The notes: generated by a model from the sequence alone, not told the origin. Shown: positions 15,762 through 25,013, numbered from the stretch's first letter. The stretch: DNA of 40,705 nucleotides from Candidatus Methylomirabilota bacterium (GCA_036001065.1 DASYUQ010000067.1:1-40705), one strand, 5' to 3'. Numbers and translations: made by a program.

Positions 15762-16540
15762 GTCCGCCAGCGGAGCATCCGCTCCTCGACGCGCGTGACG
15801 ACCGCCTCGGCGGCGAACAGGATGGCCACCAGGACGAGCGTCCAGGCGAAGACGTCCGCCACCGAGAAGAGCTCCTGGGCGACGACGAGGCCGTAGCCGA
15901 TCCCCGTCACCGCTCCCACCAGCTCGGCGATGGTCACGACCCGGATGGCCAGGCTCAGGTTGATCTTCCAGCTCGTCAGGATCACCGGCAGGGTCGCCGG
16001 CAGGATCAGCTTGGTGAAGAAATGGGTGCGTGACGGGCGGAAGGACCGGAGCATGTCCCGCAGCTCCCGGGGCACCCCTCTCATCCCGTCGAGGAAATCG
16101 ATGAGAAAGACCGGGCCGCACACGACGATGAGCACGAACGCGATCCGGAATTCGACCCACTTGAACCAGAGCACGGCAAAAAGGATCCAGCACACGACGG
16201 GCACCGCCATGAGCAGCCGGACGATCGGCTTCCCATACCTCTCCACCCCCGTCGAGAGGTACATGGCGATGGCCAGGCCGAGGCCGAGCACGAACGAGAG
16301 CGCCAGGGCCACCGCCACCCTCGCCAGCGTGATGGCGATGAAGTCGGCCGGGAGGCCCAGCACACTCTTCCCGATCCGCGCCCAGCTCGGGATGACGAAC
16401 GGCGGGACGAACTTCGAGAGGATCTCCCAGGCGATCGCCAGCGCGAGGAGGGAGACGACCATCTCCCGCGGAAAACGCAAGGGGGTCCTGGCCTCCAGAG
16501 CCTCCACGGTCTCCCCCATCACCGGCTTCGATTTTTCCAT
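15758..16540 (-). CDS. ABC transporter permease (SsuC/TauC-like)
   Basis: The 260-residue integral membrane protein has about six hydrophobic segments (for example around 30-50, 83-103, 120-145 and 215-240). The EAA-type coupling loop lies in MRGVPRELRDMLRSFRPSRTHFFTKLILPATLP. This matches the BPD_transp_1 family, SsuC/TauC branch. The gene starts at ATG 16540, ten bases after the binding-protein stop, and its stop overlaps the ATPase start, giving the order SBP-permease-ATPase-M20. It forms the channel, probably as a homodimer, of the first ABC importer. Unlike the second ABC system in this window, this one has a single permease gene. Confidence 0.92.
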   Translation of the reverse strand: MEKSKPVMGETVEALEARTPLRFPREMVVSLLALAIAWEILSKFVPPFVIPSWARIGKSVLGLPADFIAITLARVAVALALSFVLGLGLAIAMYLSTGVERYGKPIVRLLMAVPVVCWILFAVLWFKWVEFRIAFVLIVVCGPVFLIDFLDGMRGVPRELRDMLRSFRPSRTHFFTKLILPATLPVILTSWKINLSLAIRVVTIAELVGAVTGIGYGLVVAQELFSVADVFAWTLVLVAILFAAEAVVTRVEERMLRWRT

Positions 16541-16550
16541 GGTCGCGCCC

Positions 16551-17516
16551 CTACGGCTGGTAGATCGCGCCCTCGTCCGGAAGCTTCGCCAGATACCCGT
16601 GATCGACCGCCACCTTGAACATGTCCCAGATCACGCGCCGCTCACCTTCCCAGACCGGCAGCACTTCGTACACGAGCCGGCCGGCGCTGACCGCCTCCTT
16701 GAACACGCCGGGCGGGAGCTTGACGGTGCCGGAGACGATGCGGTCGGCGTCGTCCAGGTTGGTCTGGATGAAGCGCTGCCCGTCCTGGAACATCCTGAGC
16801 AGGCGGAGCACGGCGTCGGGGCTGCGGCGCAGGAAGTCCTCGCGCATGGCGAGCACGAGCTGCCAGCCGTTGGTCCGGGCGATCGATCTCCAGGCCGTGT
16901 CGCCGGTGAGGATCACGCGGTACTGCGGATTGTCGCGGAGCGTGAGGGTGGCCGATGGCTCCCAGGTCATCGCCGCGTCGACCCGCTTGGCCTGCAGCTG
17001 GGTGCGCGCCAGCGGCGGCCCGGCCTGCACCACCGTGATGTCCTTACCGAAGACGAGGCCCTGCGCGCGCCCGTAGATCGAGAGGATCTGGTACTCCGAG
17101 GAGCCCATGTCGGCGGCGATCGACTTGCCCTTGAGGTCGGCGATGCTGCGCACGGCCGGGTCCGCCGTGATCACGGCCAGGGCGTTGAGCCGCGCGTACG
17201 TGAACACGGCCTTGATGGGGACTCCCTCGTTCCGCATCTTCTGGAGCACGTGCGGCCCCGCCACCGTCATATCGACCTCGCCGGTCGCCAGGGCCGCGTA
17301 AAACGCGGAGATCGCCCCGTAGGACTGCACCTCGAGGTCGATGCCATTCTTCCGATCGAGCCCCTGGTCCTTCACGACGTCCACCATCATCGTCACCAGG
17401 GAGGGGAAGGCCAGCCGGGCGATCTTGGCCCGAATCGGGGCCTCGGCCGGTGCCGGCCTCGTGATCAACGCCGAGGCCAGTGTGAGCGCGCTGAGCGCCA
17501 TCCGCACCGTCATCAT
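16551..17516 (-). CDS. ABC transporter substrate-binding protein (NMT1/SsuA-like)
   Basis: The 321-residue protein begins at ATG 17516, preceded by GAGGAGGAAACC, a strong ribosome site. Residues 1-25 are a signal peptide with cleavage near PAEA. The mature part has the periplasmic-binding fold of the NMT1/THI5-like/SsuA group: an N-terminal ARLAFPSLVTMMVDVVKDQG segment, GEVDMTVAGP, and DAAMTWEPSATL, typical of nitrate/sulfonate/taurine/thiamin-precursor binders. It captures the substrate for the importer encoded directly downstream. The start overlaps the stop of the Mo-hydroxylase subunit gene by 4 bp, so transport and oxidation are co-expressed. The ligand is unknown. Confidence 0.9.
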   Translation of the reverse strand: MMTVRMALSALTLASALITRPAPAEAPIRAKIARLAFPSLVTMMVDVVKDQGLDRKNGIDLEVQSYGAISAFYAALATGEVDMTVAGPHVLQKMRNEGVPIKAVFTYARLNALAVITADPAVRSIADLKGKSIAADMGSSEYQILSIYGRAQGLVFGKDITVVQAGPPLARTQLQAKRVDAAMTWEPSATLTLRDNPQYRVILTGDTAWRSIARTNGWQLVLAMREDFLRRSPDAVLRLLRMFQDGQRFIQTNLDDADRIVSGTVKLPPGVFKEAVSAGRLVYEVLPVWEGERRVIWDMFKVAVDHGYLAKLPDEGAIYQP

Positions 17517-19867
17517 GGTTTCCTCCTCGCCTGATGGATCAGTCGGTAGAGACGGTCGGGCGAGAGCGGCAGCTCGTGCACCTCCACGCCCAGGGGGGCC
17601 AGCGCATCGGCCACGGCGTTGGCCACCGCGGCAGTCGCGCCGATCGTCCCTCCTTCGGCCATCCCCTTGAACCCGCTCACCGTCACCGCGGGCGGCGTCT
17701 CGGTGTGGACCACTTCGATGGCGGGCAGCTCCATCGTGGTCGGCAGCAGGTAGTCCATGAAGCTGGTGGTGAGCGGCTGGCCGGCATCGTCGTACACCAC
17801 GTCCTCGTAAAGCGCGGCGCCGATCCCCTGGGCCACCGCCCCGTGGATCTGCCCCTCGACGATCATGGGATTGACCATGGTGCCGCAGTCCTCGCTCACC
17901 ACGTAGCGGACGATGGCCACCTGCCCCGTCTCGGCGTCCACGTCCACGACGGCCACGTGCGTTCCGATGGAGAACGTCGCCGGCGGCGGGTCGTAGTACT
18001 GGGTCGCCTCCAGGGCGGGATCGACGCTCGCCGGCAAGGTGCCCGAGGCCGGCCGGTAGGCCAAGCGGGCCACCTCCGCCAGCGTGACCCTGCGCGCGGC
18101 CAGGCCCCGCACGAAGACCGCGCCGTCCTCCATCACGAGATCGCCGGGCGCCGCTTCCATCATGTGGGCGGCGATGGCGATGACCTTGTCGCGGACCCGG
18201 CGCGCGGCCAGGATGAGGGCGCCGCCACTCACCACCATGCTCCGGCTGCCAAACGAGCCGCTCCCGTAGGGACACCGCTCGGTATCCCCCTCCACGATCG
18301 ACACCGCCGCCATCGGGACGCCGATCTCGTCGGCCAGCACCTGGGCCAGCGTGGTGGCGTGGCCCTGGCCCTGGGAGGCCGCGCTCACGAACCCGCGCAC
18401 CTCCCCGGTGGGCTCGACGCGGACCGTCGCTGCGTCGTGACCCGCGACCTGGCTCATCCCCCGCCGCCGGAAGGTGCCCGAGCCCATGCCGGTGAACTCG
18501 GTGTAGGAGCAGAGACCGATGCCGCGATAGGTCGTCGGCGAGCTCCGCCGCCGGTCCTTCAGCAGCGCGTCGTACCCCGCCGCCTCCAGCGCGCGCTCGA
18601 GCGACTCGGTCGGGTTGCCGCTGTCGACGACCAGCCCGGAGGCGGTGGTGAACGGGACGTCGGTGGCGGCGATGAAGTTCCGGCGCCGGACCTCGGCTGG
18701 GTCGAGCCCCGTCCGGCGCGCCACCATGTCGACCAGGCGCTCCCGGACGAAGGTGCCGAGCGCCATGCCCACGCCGCGGTAGGCCCCGGCCGGACACTTG
18801 TTGGTGGCGACCGCATAGGCGTCGTAGCTGTACCCCTGGATCCGGTAGGGCCCCGGGATGATGCCCGCTGCCGTCACCGGCTCGAGCGCCGCGGTGACGG
18901 GGTACATGGAGTAGGCGCCGACATCGCAGATGAGGATGGCTCTGAATCCCAGAATGACGCCGTCGCCTGTCGCCGCCATCTCGATGTGGTTGACGTGCTC
19001 CCGGGCCTGGGCACAGGCCAGGAGGTTCTCGCGCCGGTCCTCGATCCACTTCACCGGCCGGCCCAGCCGCCGCGCGAGCAGACACACGATGATGTCCTCG
19101 GGGTAGAGATGCATCTTGGGCCCGAAGCCTCCGCCCACTGCCGGACAGATCACGCGGAGCCTCGACTCGGGCAGATCGAGCGCCTCGGCCAGACCGCTCC
19201 GCAGCAGATGGGGTGACTGGCTGGACGCCCACAGGGTGAGGATGCCCTCGGTGGCATCGAACGAGGCGAGCGCGCCCCGATTCTCCATCGGGGCCGAGGT
19301 GCAGCGAGCGTGGCGGAAGGTGTGGTTCAGCCGGAGCTCCGCCGCCGCGAACGCGCGCTCGACGGCGCCGTTGTCGAAGCGCGTGTGGAACAGGATGTTG
19401 TCCGAGAGATCGTCGTGGATCCGTTGGGCCCCGGGCCGCATGCTGAGCTCGGCATCAGTCAGCACCGGGAGCGGGTCGTACGTCACCCGCGCCTCCTCGA
19501 GCGCGTCCTCCGCCCGATAGCGATCCCGGGCGACGACCGCCACCACCGGCTCGCCGACGAAGCGCACCTTGTCCTGCGCGAGCGCGGGCCAGCCGCTCGT
19601 CTTGTAGCCGGGGCCGCTCATCTCGGCGCGGATCGGGCGGGCCAGCCGGGCGACGTCCTCACCGGTGAGAGCGGCCTCGACGCCCGGCGCCGCCAGCGCG
19701 GATCGCACGTCCACCTCGACCAGTCGAGCGTGAGCGTGCGGGCTCCGGAGAATGGCCACGCTCAGCGTCCCCGAGAGCCGCAGGTCATCCAGGTAGCGGG
19801 CCCGGCCGGTGAGGAGCTGGGGGTCCTCGCGCCGCTTCACGCGCGTGTTGACGTATCGTCGCGCCAT
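17513..19867 (-). CDS. Molybdenum hydroxylase large subunit 1 (xanthine dehydrogenase family)
   Basis: The 784-residue protein is a Mo-molybdopterin subunit of the xanthine oxidase/aldehyde oxidoreductase/CO dehydrogenase family. Its ATG at 19867 follows the second large-subunit gene after 5 bases. The a/b hammerhead domain (about 20-130) is followed by Mo-cofactor motifs VGGGFGPKM (244-252), AYRGVGM (362-368) and the catalytic Glu in GMAEGGTIG (E738). The loop at 362 is not the AYRCSFR of form I CO dehydrogenase, so it is not a true CO dehydrogenase. Such enzymes hydroxylate N-heterocycles or aldehydes using water. The Fe-S and FAD subunits needed for electron transfer are encoded at 26012-27381. 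Substrate unknown. Confidence 0.92.
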   Translation of the reverse strand: MARRYVNTRVKRREDPQLLTGRARYLDDLRLSGTLSVAILRSPHAHARLVEVDVRSALAAPGVEAALTGEDVARLARPIRAEMSGPGYKTSGWPALAQDKVRFVGEPVVAVVARDRYRAEDALEEARVTYDPLPVLTDAELSMRPGAQRIHDDLSDNILFHTRFDNGAVERAFAAAELRLNHTFRHARCTSAPMENRGALASFDATEGILTLWASSQSPHLLRSGLAEALDLPESRLRVICPAVGGGFGPKMHLYPEDIIVCLLARRLGRPVKWIEDRRENLLACAQAREHVNHIEMAATGDGVILGFRAILICDVGAYSMYPVTAALEPVTAAGIIPGPYRIQGYSYDAYAVATNKCPAGAYRGVGMALGTFVRERLVDMVARRTGLDPAEVRRRNFIAATDVPFTTASGLVVDSGNPTESLERALEAAGYDALLKDRRRSSPTTYRGIGLCSYTEFTGMGSGTFRRRGMSQVAGHDAATVRVEPTGEVRGFVSAASQGQGHATTLAQVLADEIGVPMAAVSIVEGDTERCPYGSGSFGSRSMVVSGGALILAARRVRDKVIAIAAHMMEAAPGDLVMEDGAVFVRGLAARRVTLAEVARLAYRPASGTLPASVDPALEATQYYDPPPATFSIGTHVAVVDVDAETGQVAIVRYVVSEDCGTMVNPMIVEGQIHGAVAQGIGAALYEDVVYDDAGQPLTTSFMDYLLPTTMELPAIEVVHTETPPAVTVSGFKGMAEGGTIGATAAVANAVADALAPLGVEVHELPLSPDRLYRLIHQARRKP

Positions 19868-19872
19868 GGCCC

Positions 19873-22188
19873 TCAGCGCTTCCGGCCGGCCCGGATGAGG
19901 GCCAGCACCCGGTCGGGCGAGAGCGGCAGCGTGGTCACGGACGCCTCGAACGGCGCCAGGGCGTCGGCGACGGCATTCGCGATCGCGGCGCCGACGCCCG
20001 AGCTGCCGCCTTCGCCCGCCCCCTTCACGCCGAGGGGGTTCAGCGGCGTGGGGGTCTCCTCGAGGATCTTGACGACGGTCGCCTCGGGCATCTCCATGGC
20101 GGTGGGGAGCAGGTAGTCCATGAAGGTGGTGGTCAAGAGCTGGCCCTGCTCGTCGTAGACGAGCTCCTCCAGGAGCGCTCCGCCGATGCCCTGGGCCAGC
20201 GCCCCGACGAGCTGCCCGTCGACGATCATCGGGTTGATCGCCTTGCCCACGTCGTAGGCGATGACGTACTTGCGCAGCCGCACCTGACCGGTCTCGGCGT
20301 CGACCTCCACGACCGCCACGTGGGTGCCGTACGGGTACGTCATCTTCGGCGCCTCGAAGAAGTGCGTGGCGACGAGCCCGGGCTCCATGCCGGGCGGACC
20401 CGGCACCGCCGCACGGGCCAGCTCGCGAAAGGACACCGCGCGGTCGGGCACGCCGCGAACGTGGACCGCCCCGCCCTCGAGCACGAGGTCCTCGGTGTGG
20501 ATCTCGAGCAGGCTCGCGGCCACCCGGAGGATCTTGGCCTTGAGCTTGCGGCTCGCCTCCAGCGCCGCGGGGCCCGCCACCGAGGCGCCGCGGCTGGCGA
20601 ACCCGCCGACGCCGAAGGGGACGAGCGCGCTGTCGCCGTGGATCACGGTGATCGCTTCGGGCGGCACGCCGAGCTCCTGGGCGCAGATCTGGGCCAGCGT
20701 GGTCTCCAGCCCCTGCCCGACGGCGGCCGCTCCCGAGTAGAGGACCACGTGACCCGAGCCGTCGACCTCGACACGGCCGTATTCCCACGGGCCCAGGCCG
20801 GCCTTCTCGACGACGCACCCCACGCCGATGCCCAGATAGCGCCCGTCGCGCCGCCCGGCCGCCTGCTCGGCCCGCACCGCCTTGTAGTCGACGGCGGCGA
20901 GCGCCGTTTCGAACGCGCTGCGATAGTCGCCGCAGTCATAGACCGTCTGCTGGCCGAGGGAGGCGCCGCCCACCTCGTACGGCATCTCGTCCGGCTCGAT
21001 GAAGTTGCGCCGGCGCACCTCCACGGGGTCCACGCCCAGCGCCTTGGCCACCAGATCGACCAGACGCTCGCGCACGAACGTGCACTCGTACCGGCCCGGC
21101 CCCCGATACGTCCCGGTGGGCGTCTTGTTCGTGAGCACGCAGAGGGCCTCGCACGAGTAGTGGGGGATCCGGTACGGCCCGGGCAGCAGCGCCGCCGTCA
21201 GCTCGGGCACGATCACGCCGTGTGTTCGGATGTAGGCGCCGAGGTCCGCCAGGAAGCGGTCGGCCAGGGCCAGGATGGTGCCGTCGCGGTTGACGCCGAT
21301 CTCGATCTCGTGAAACTGCTGCCGCGAATGGTTGGTGGCCATCAGGTGTTCGCGTCGGTCCTCCACCCACTGGATGGCCCGGCCCAGACGCATCGCCGCC
21401 CACGGGATCACGAAGTCTTCGGGGTAGAACTCTCCGCGGACCCCGAAGCCGCCGCCGACCTCCAGCTCGACGAACCGGATCAGGTGCTCCGGATGACCGA
21501 GGAGATCGGCGAGGACCCGCCGATTGAAGTGCGGCACCTTGGCCACGCCCCAGATCGTGAGCACGCGGGTCCCACCGTCCCAGGCGGCCACCAGCCCGCG
21601 GGTCTCCAGCGGCACTCCCGTGTGGCGCTGCACGGCGAAGCTCTCGCGGACTCGCACCGGCGCGGCGGCGAGCGCTCGCATCGCATCGCCGGTGTGGGTG
21701 GACAGCCGGTCCACGATGTTGCCGCTGATGGCGTCGTGGAGCACGGGGGCGCCGGGCTCGACGGCGCGGCGACAGTCGGCGACCGGCGCCAGCGGCTCGT
21801 AGTCCACCCGGATCAGCTCCAGCGCGTCCTCGGCCAGGTAGCGACTCTCGGCGATGACCACGGCCACCGGCTCGCCCACGTAGCGCACCTTCTCGGTGGC
21901 GAGGGGGGGCTGCAGGCAGGCGATCAGGCTCGGACGGGGGCCGAGGCGCACGGGGATCCGTCCGACGCCGGCCAGGTCCCGTCCCGTGATGACCGCCGCC
22001 ACGCCGGCCAGGCCCCGGGCCGCCTCCGCCTGGATCGTCCCCAGCCGGGCGTGCGCATGCGGAGAGCGCAGCACGGCGGCGTGCAGCATGGCGGGGAGGC
22101 GGAAGTCGGCCGCGTACTTTCCGCGTCCGGTGAGGAGTCGGCGGTCCTCCTTTCGCCGGATCGAGGCCCCGATCATCGGAGTCGCCAT
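19873..22188 (-). CDS. Molybdenum hydroxylase large subunit 2 (xanthine dehydrogenase family)
   Basis: This 771-residue protein is a second Mo-cofactor subunit, clearly related to the first but distinct throughout. Motifs are the hammerhead start SIRRKEDRRLLTGRGKY, VGGGFGVRGEFYPEDF (244-259), TYRGPGR (360-366), and the catalytic Glu in GAGEGGSSG (E726). The TYRGPGR loop also differs from form I CO dehydrogenase. Only one pair of small subunits is present in the window, so the two large subunits probably share it as alternative catalytic chains, or one has another partner elsewhere. The ATG at 22188 follows the amidohydrolase remnant after one base. An intact paralogous pair in tandem suggests two related substrates or steps. 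Confidence 0.92.
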   Translation of the reverse strand: MATPMIGASIRRKEDRRLLTGRGKYAADFRLPAMLHAAVLRSPHAHARLGTIQAEAARGLAGVAAVITGRDLAGVGRIPVRLGPRPSLIACLQPPLATEKVRYVGEPVAVVIAESRYLAEDALELIRVDYEPLAPVADCRRAVEPGAPVLHDAISGNIVDRLSTHTGDAMRALAAAPVRVRESFAVQRHTGVPLETRGLVAAWDGGTRVLTIWGVAKVPHFNRRVLADLLGHPEHLIRFVELEVGGGFGVRGEFYPEDFVIPWAAMRLGRAIQWVEDRREHLMATNHSRQQFHEIEIGVNRDGTILALADRFLADLGAYIRTHGVIVPELTAALLPGPYRIPHYSCEALCVLTNKTPTGTYRGPGRYECTFVRERLVDLVAKALGVDPVEVRRRNFIEPDEMPYEVGGASLGQQTVYDCGDYRSAFETALAAVDYKAVRAEQAAGRRDGRYLGIGVGCVVEKAGLGPWEYGRVEVDGSGHVVLYSGAAAVGQGLETTLAQICAQELGVPPEAITVIHGDSALVPFGVGGFASRGASVAGPAALEASRKLKAKILRVAASLLEIHTEDLVLEGGAVHVRGVPDRAVSFRELARAAVPGPPGMEPGLVATHFFEAPKMTYPYGTHVAVVEVDAETGQVRLRKYVIAYDVGKAINPMIVDGQLVGALAQGIGGALLEELVYDEQGQLLTTTFMDYLLPTAMEMPEATVVKILEETPTPLNPLGVKGAGEGGSSGVGAAIANAVADALAPFEASVTTLPLSPDRVLALIRAGRKR

Positions 22189-22189
22189 G

Positions 22190-22483
22190 TCAACAGGTCG
22201 AGCTCAGGTGAAAGGCGCGCGTCGCGTTGTCGCCCAGGATCGCGGCCTGGGCCTCCATCAGCGGGCCGAAGACCCCGTGGTCGATCCCGTGCGCGCCCAG
22301 GAACCGCGTGTGGAGGTCGAGCGTGTAGAGCGCCGGGAGGAGCGGCCGGGTCGGAGCCTCGTCGCCGATCCGCAGGCTCGGCTCGGGGCCGTCGAGCACG
22401 CGGACGCCATAGCGGTCGGGATGGCGCCGGGCGGCGTCGAGGGCGTGCGGAGAGAGGTAATGGAGGTGGATGTCAACGGTCAT
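22190..22483 (-). pseudogene. Amidohydrolase with large internal deletion
   Basis: The 97-residue frame joins the two ends of an amidohydrolase-2/ACMSD-like enzyme, normally about 300-380 residues. The start, MTVDIHLHYLSPHALDA, carries the HxH metal motif, and DLHTRFLGAHGIDHGVF matches the usual N-terminal helix DxxxRLxxMDxxGIDxxV. After about residue 73 it jumps to EAQAAILGDNATRAF, which is the C-terminal helix. The barrel between them is missing, so it cannot be active. The frame stays open and keeps one-base and three-base spacing to its neighbours, as if retained for translational coupling. The original enzyme probably hydrolysed or decarboxylated an intermediate of this pathway. Confidence 0.7.
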
Positions 22484-22486
22484 GAC

Positions 22487-23245
22487 TCACTTCCAGCGGA
22501 TCAGCGCCCGGTCGAGGGCCTGGGCGAGCTGCGACGTCACCACCGCGATGAGCAGGACCGTGAGGATGACCGCGTAGAGGTGCGTGACGAGGAACGTGTT
22601 GCCGTAGTAGATCAGACGCTCCCCCAGCCCGATCAGCGAGATGAGCATCTCGCCCACGACCATCCCCTTGACCGCCTGGATGGCGCCGAGCCGAAGACCG
22701 AGCATGACCGCGGGCAGCGCGGCCGGCAGACAGATCCGCCAGAAGAGCGCCAGCTCGCCCGCGCCGAACAGGCGCGCCATGTCGATGAGCGAGCGGTCCG
22801 TTCCCCGGACCCCCGTCATCGTATTCACGACGATGACGAAGAACGAGAACATGAACACCGTGGCGGCGACCACGGTATCGCGGATGCCGAAGAGGGCGAT
22901 GAGGACCGGCACCAGCGCCGACAGCGGCGCCGACATCAGGACGTTGATCGGACCGTCGAAGAAGTAGCGCACGGCGGCGAAGCGGCCCATTGCCAGGCCG
23001 AGGGCGAGGCCGAGGACGGCCGCCGGCCCGAAGCCCCTGACCAGCGAGCGGAGGCTGGACGAGGCGGCCCCCAGCAGCGTCCCGTCGACGACCAGCCTCC
23101 ACCACACCACCGCCACCTCGGAGACGGGCGGGATGAACAGCGATACTTGAAGTCGGCCGAGAAGCTCCCAGGCGCCGAGCAGCGCGGCCACCGCGACCAG
23201 CGCGGTCCGGCTCAGATCCGAGTCGGCGGCGTCCGGCCCGCTCAC
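22487..23245 (-). CDS. ABC transporter permease (SsuC-like), second system, permease B
   Basis: I place the start at GTG 23245, where GTGA overlaps the stop of the ATPase gene, giving 252 residues. An upstream GTG at 23269 would add eight residues. The protein has about six membrane segments and the coupling loop SLIDMARLFGAGELALFWRICLPAALP, typical of the BPD_transp_1 SsuC branch. It is the second of two different permeases that flank one ATPase gene (order permease A, ATPase, permease B). The pair may form a heterodimeric channel, which is unusual for this branch, or serve two binding proteins. The gene lies three bases before the amidohydrolase remnant and is in line with the Mo-hydroxylase genes. 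Confidence 0.9.
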   Translation of the reverse strand: MSGPDAADSDLSRTALVAVAALLGAWELLGRLQVSLFIPPVSEVAVVWWRLVVDGTLLGAASSSLRSLVRGFGPAAVLGLALGLAMGRFAAVRYFFDGPINVLMSAPLSALVPVLIALFGIRDTVVAATVFMFSFFVIVVNTMTGVRGTDRSLIDMARLFGAGELALFWRICLPAALPAVMLGLRLGAIQAVKGMVVGEMLISLIGLGERLIYYGNTFLVTHLYAVILTVLLIAVVTSQLAQALDRALIRWK

Positions 23246-24045
23246 TGGAGCTTCCTCAGAATCTTCCACAGGTCATCCACCAGGCGGGTGAACTCCACGC
23301 TGGAGCGGACGTCGCTGGTCTCGCGCGGCCGGGCTAGTGGGACGTCGAGGACCTGGTGGACGCGGCCGGGCCGCGCGCTCAGGACGACGACCCGATCGGA
23401 AAGATAGATGGCCTCCTCCATGCTGTGCGTGACGAACACCACGGTCTTCCGCTCCTCCGACCACAGCGCCAGCAGGTCGTCCTGGAAGAGGCGCCGGGTC
23501 TGCTCGTCGATGGAGGCGAACGGCTCGTCCATCAGGAGCGTCTGGGGATTGACGGCCAGCGCGCGCGCCAGCCCCACCCGCTGCTGCATGCCGCCGGAGA
23601 GCTGGGCCGGATAGGCCTGGCCGAAACCGGCCAGGCCGACCTTGTCGACGTACCGGAGGGCGATCAGTTCGCGCTCCGCCCGGGGCACCCCGTGCAGCAG
23701 CAGCCCGAACTCGACGTTCCGCTGGACCGTCGCCCACGGCAGCAGGGCGAAGTCCTGGAAGACCATGCTGCTCTCCCGGCCCGGGCGCTCGACGGGCCGG
23801 TTCCCGATGAGGACCCGGCCCCCGTCGGCGCGCACGAGCCCTCCGATGATCTTCAGAAGCGTCGTCTTGCCGCATCCGCTCGGTCCGATCAGGGTGACGA
23901 ACTCGCCGGCGCCGATCCGGAGGCGGACCTCGGCGAGGGCCGACACGTCGCCGAACCGCTTCGAGACGCCGTCGACGACGATCTCGACGGGCGCGGGGGC
24001 CGGGGCACCGACGCCGGCGGCCGCAGTCGCTCCTGACGAAGCCAC
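23242..24045 (-). CDS. ABC transporter ATPase (SsuB/TauB-like), second system
   Basis: The probable start is GTG 24045, two bases after the stop of permease A; a TTG at 24051 is possible. The protein has 267 residues with an Ala/Pro-rich lead of about 20. Walker A GPSGCGKTT, Q-loop FQDFALLPW, signature LSGGMQQRVGLARAL, Walker B LLMDEPFASIDE and switch VTHSMEEA are all canonical. It powers the second SsuABC/TauABC-like importer together with the permeases at 24048-24803 and 22487-23245 and the binding protein at 25011-26012. Its last 28 bases overlap the upstream alternative start of permease B. It acts on the cytoplasmic side of the membrane. Confidence 0.92.
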   Translation of the reverse strand: MASSGATAAAGVGAPAPAPVEIVVDGVSKRFGDVSALAEVRLRIGAGEFVTLIGPSGCGKTTLLKIIGGLVRADGGRVLIGNRPVERPGRESSMVFQDFALLPWATVQRNVEFGLLLHGVPRAERELIALRYVDKVGLAGFGQAYPAQLSGGMQQRVGLARALAVNPQTLLMDEPFASIDEQTRRLFQDDLLALWSEERKTVVFVTHSMEEAIYLSDRVVVLSARPGRVHQVLDVPLARPRETSDVRSSVEFTRLVDDLWKILRKLQ

Positions 24046-24047
24046 CC

Positions 24048-24803
24048 TCAAGCCCGCCAGCGGAGGAGCCGCGCCTCGAGCCGTCCGAGCAGCGTCAGCG
24101 CTCCGACCGCGAGGATCAGGGTCCACAGGACCGTGGCGAACATCCGGTCGTGCTCGAACATGGAGCGGGAGGCCATGATGAGGCGACCGAGGCCGAACGG
24201 CGACAGCAGCAGCTCGGCGATGATGAGGCCGACGAATGCGCGCGAGAGGCCATAGCGGAGGCCGGCCAGGATCATGGGCAGCGCGCTGGGCAGCACGATG
24301 CGGGTGAAGAGCTGGGCCCCGGAAGCGTCGAACGACCGGGCCATCTCCACCAGGCGCGGCTGGACGTCCCGCACCCCGCCGTACGCGTTCATGGCCATGA
24401 ACGGCACGCTGAACACGAACACGATGACCGCCGAGGAGACGATGTTGATACCGAACGTGAGGATGACGAGCGGAATGAGGGCGGCCGTCGGCAGGGCGAT
24501 GAGGAGGTCGAAGTAGACGCGGGCGACCCGCCCGATCGGTCGCGCCACCCCCATGAGGAGGCCGAACGGCACGCCGAACAGCGTCGCCGCGCCCAATCCG
24601 AGCAGCAGCGACTGCGCGCTGGTCAGCGTAGCGGTCGGGAGCGCTCCGGAGCCGAGCAGCTCCCCCAGCGCTCCCAGTGTGGCCAGCGGGGAGGGAAAGT
24701 TGAAGCTGATCCGGACGCGGGCCGCCCACTCCCAGAGCGCCAGGAAGGCCACCAGCGAGGCGGCCCTGAGCACCAGCAGGAGCACGCGGCTCTCGCGACT
24801 CAC
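24048..24803 (-). CDS. ABC transporter permease (SsuC-like), second system, permease A
   Basis: The 251-residue protein starts at GTG 24803. It has about six hydrophobic segments, with the coupling loop VEMARSFDASGAQLFTRIVLPSALP typical of the SsuC/TauC permeases. It lies downstream of repeat B1, which separates it from the binding-protein gene by 207 bases, so its translation is not coupled to that gene, unlike most neighbours. The ATPase gene follows after two bases. Together with permease B it should form the channel of the second ABC importer. The repeat upstream may tune expression of everything downstream of the binding protein. Confidence 0.9.
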   Translation of the reverse strand: MSRESRVLLLVLRAASLVAFLALWEWAARVRISFNFPSPLATLGALGELLGSGALPTATLTSAQSLLLGLGAATLFGVPFGLLMGVARPIGRVARVYFDLLIALPTAALIPLVILTFGINIVSSAVIVFVFSVPFMAMNAYGGVRDVQPRLVEMARSFDASGAQLFTRIVLPSALPMILAGLRYGLSRAFVGLIIAELLLSPFGLGRLIMASRSMFEHDRMFATVLWTLILAVGALTLLGRLEARLLRWRA

Positions 24804-24820
24804 CAGGGCGCCATCTGGGA

Positions 24821-25013
24821 AGTCATGTCAACGATCGTCGCGGTCGCGGGGCCGACGGGCTGGTGCGGCAGGGGTCGGCGGGACCCGTTCCCGCACGCTG
24901 GCCACGGGCCCCGCGTGCCGAGGTGGAGCCCAGCCGCAACGGGGCTGCGGACGCGTGCCGCGTGGTCCCGCGATCCCTGCCGCACCAGCCCGTCGGCCCC
25001 GCCGCCAACACTA
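24821..25013. repeat. Long palindromic repeat, family B copy 1
   Basis: The arms (about 24849-24882 and 24965-25001) pair over GGGGCCGACGGGCTGGTGCGG and its complement, with a GC-rich centre of about 80 bp. A copy with the same layout is at 35989-36244. The right edge, ACACTA, supplies the TAG stop codon of the binding-protein gene. The left edge approaches the permease start and lacks a clear CTAG, so this copy may be eroded. Both strands contain short open frames, but these are mirror images caused by the palindrome and I do not treat them as genes. Confidence 0.75.
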
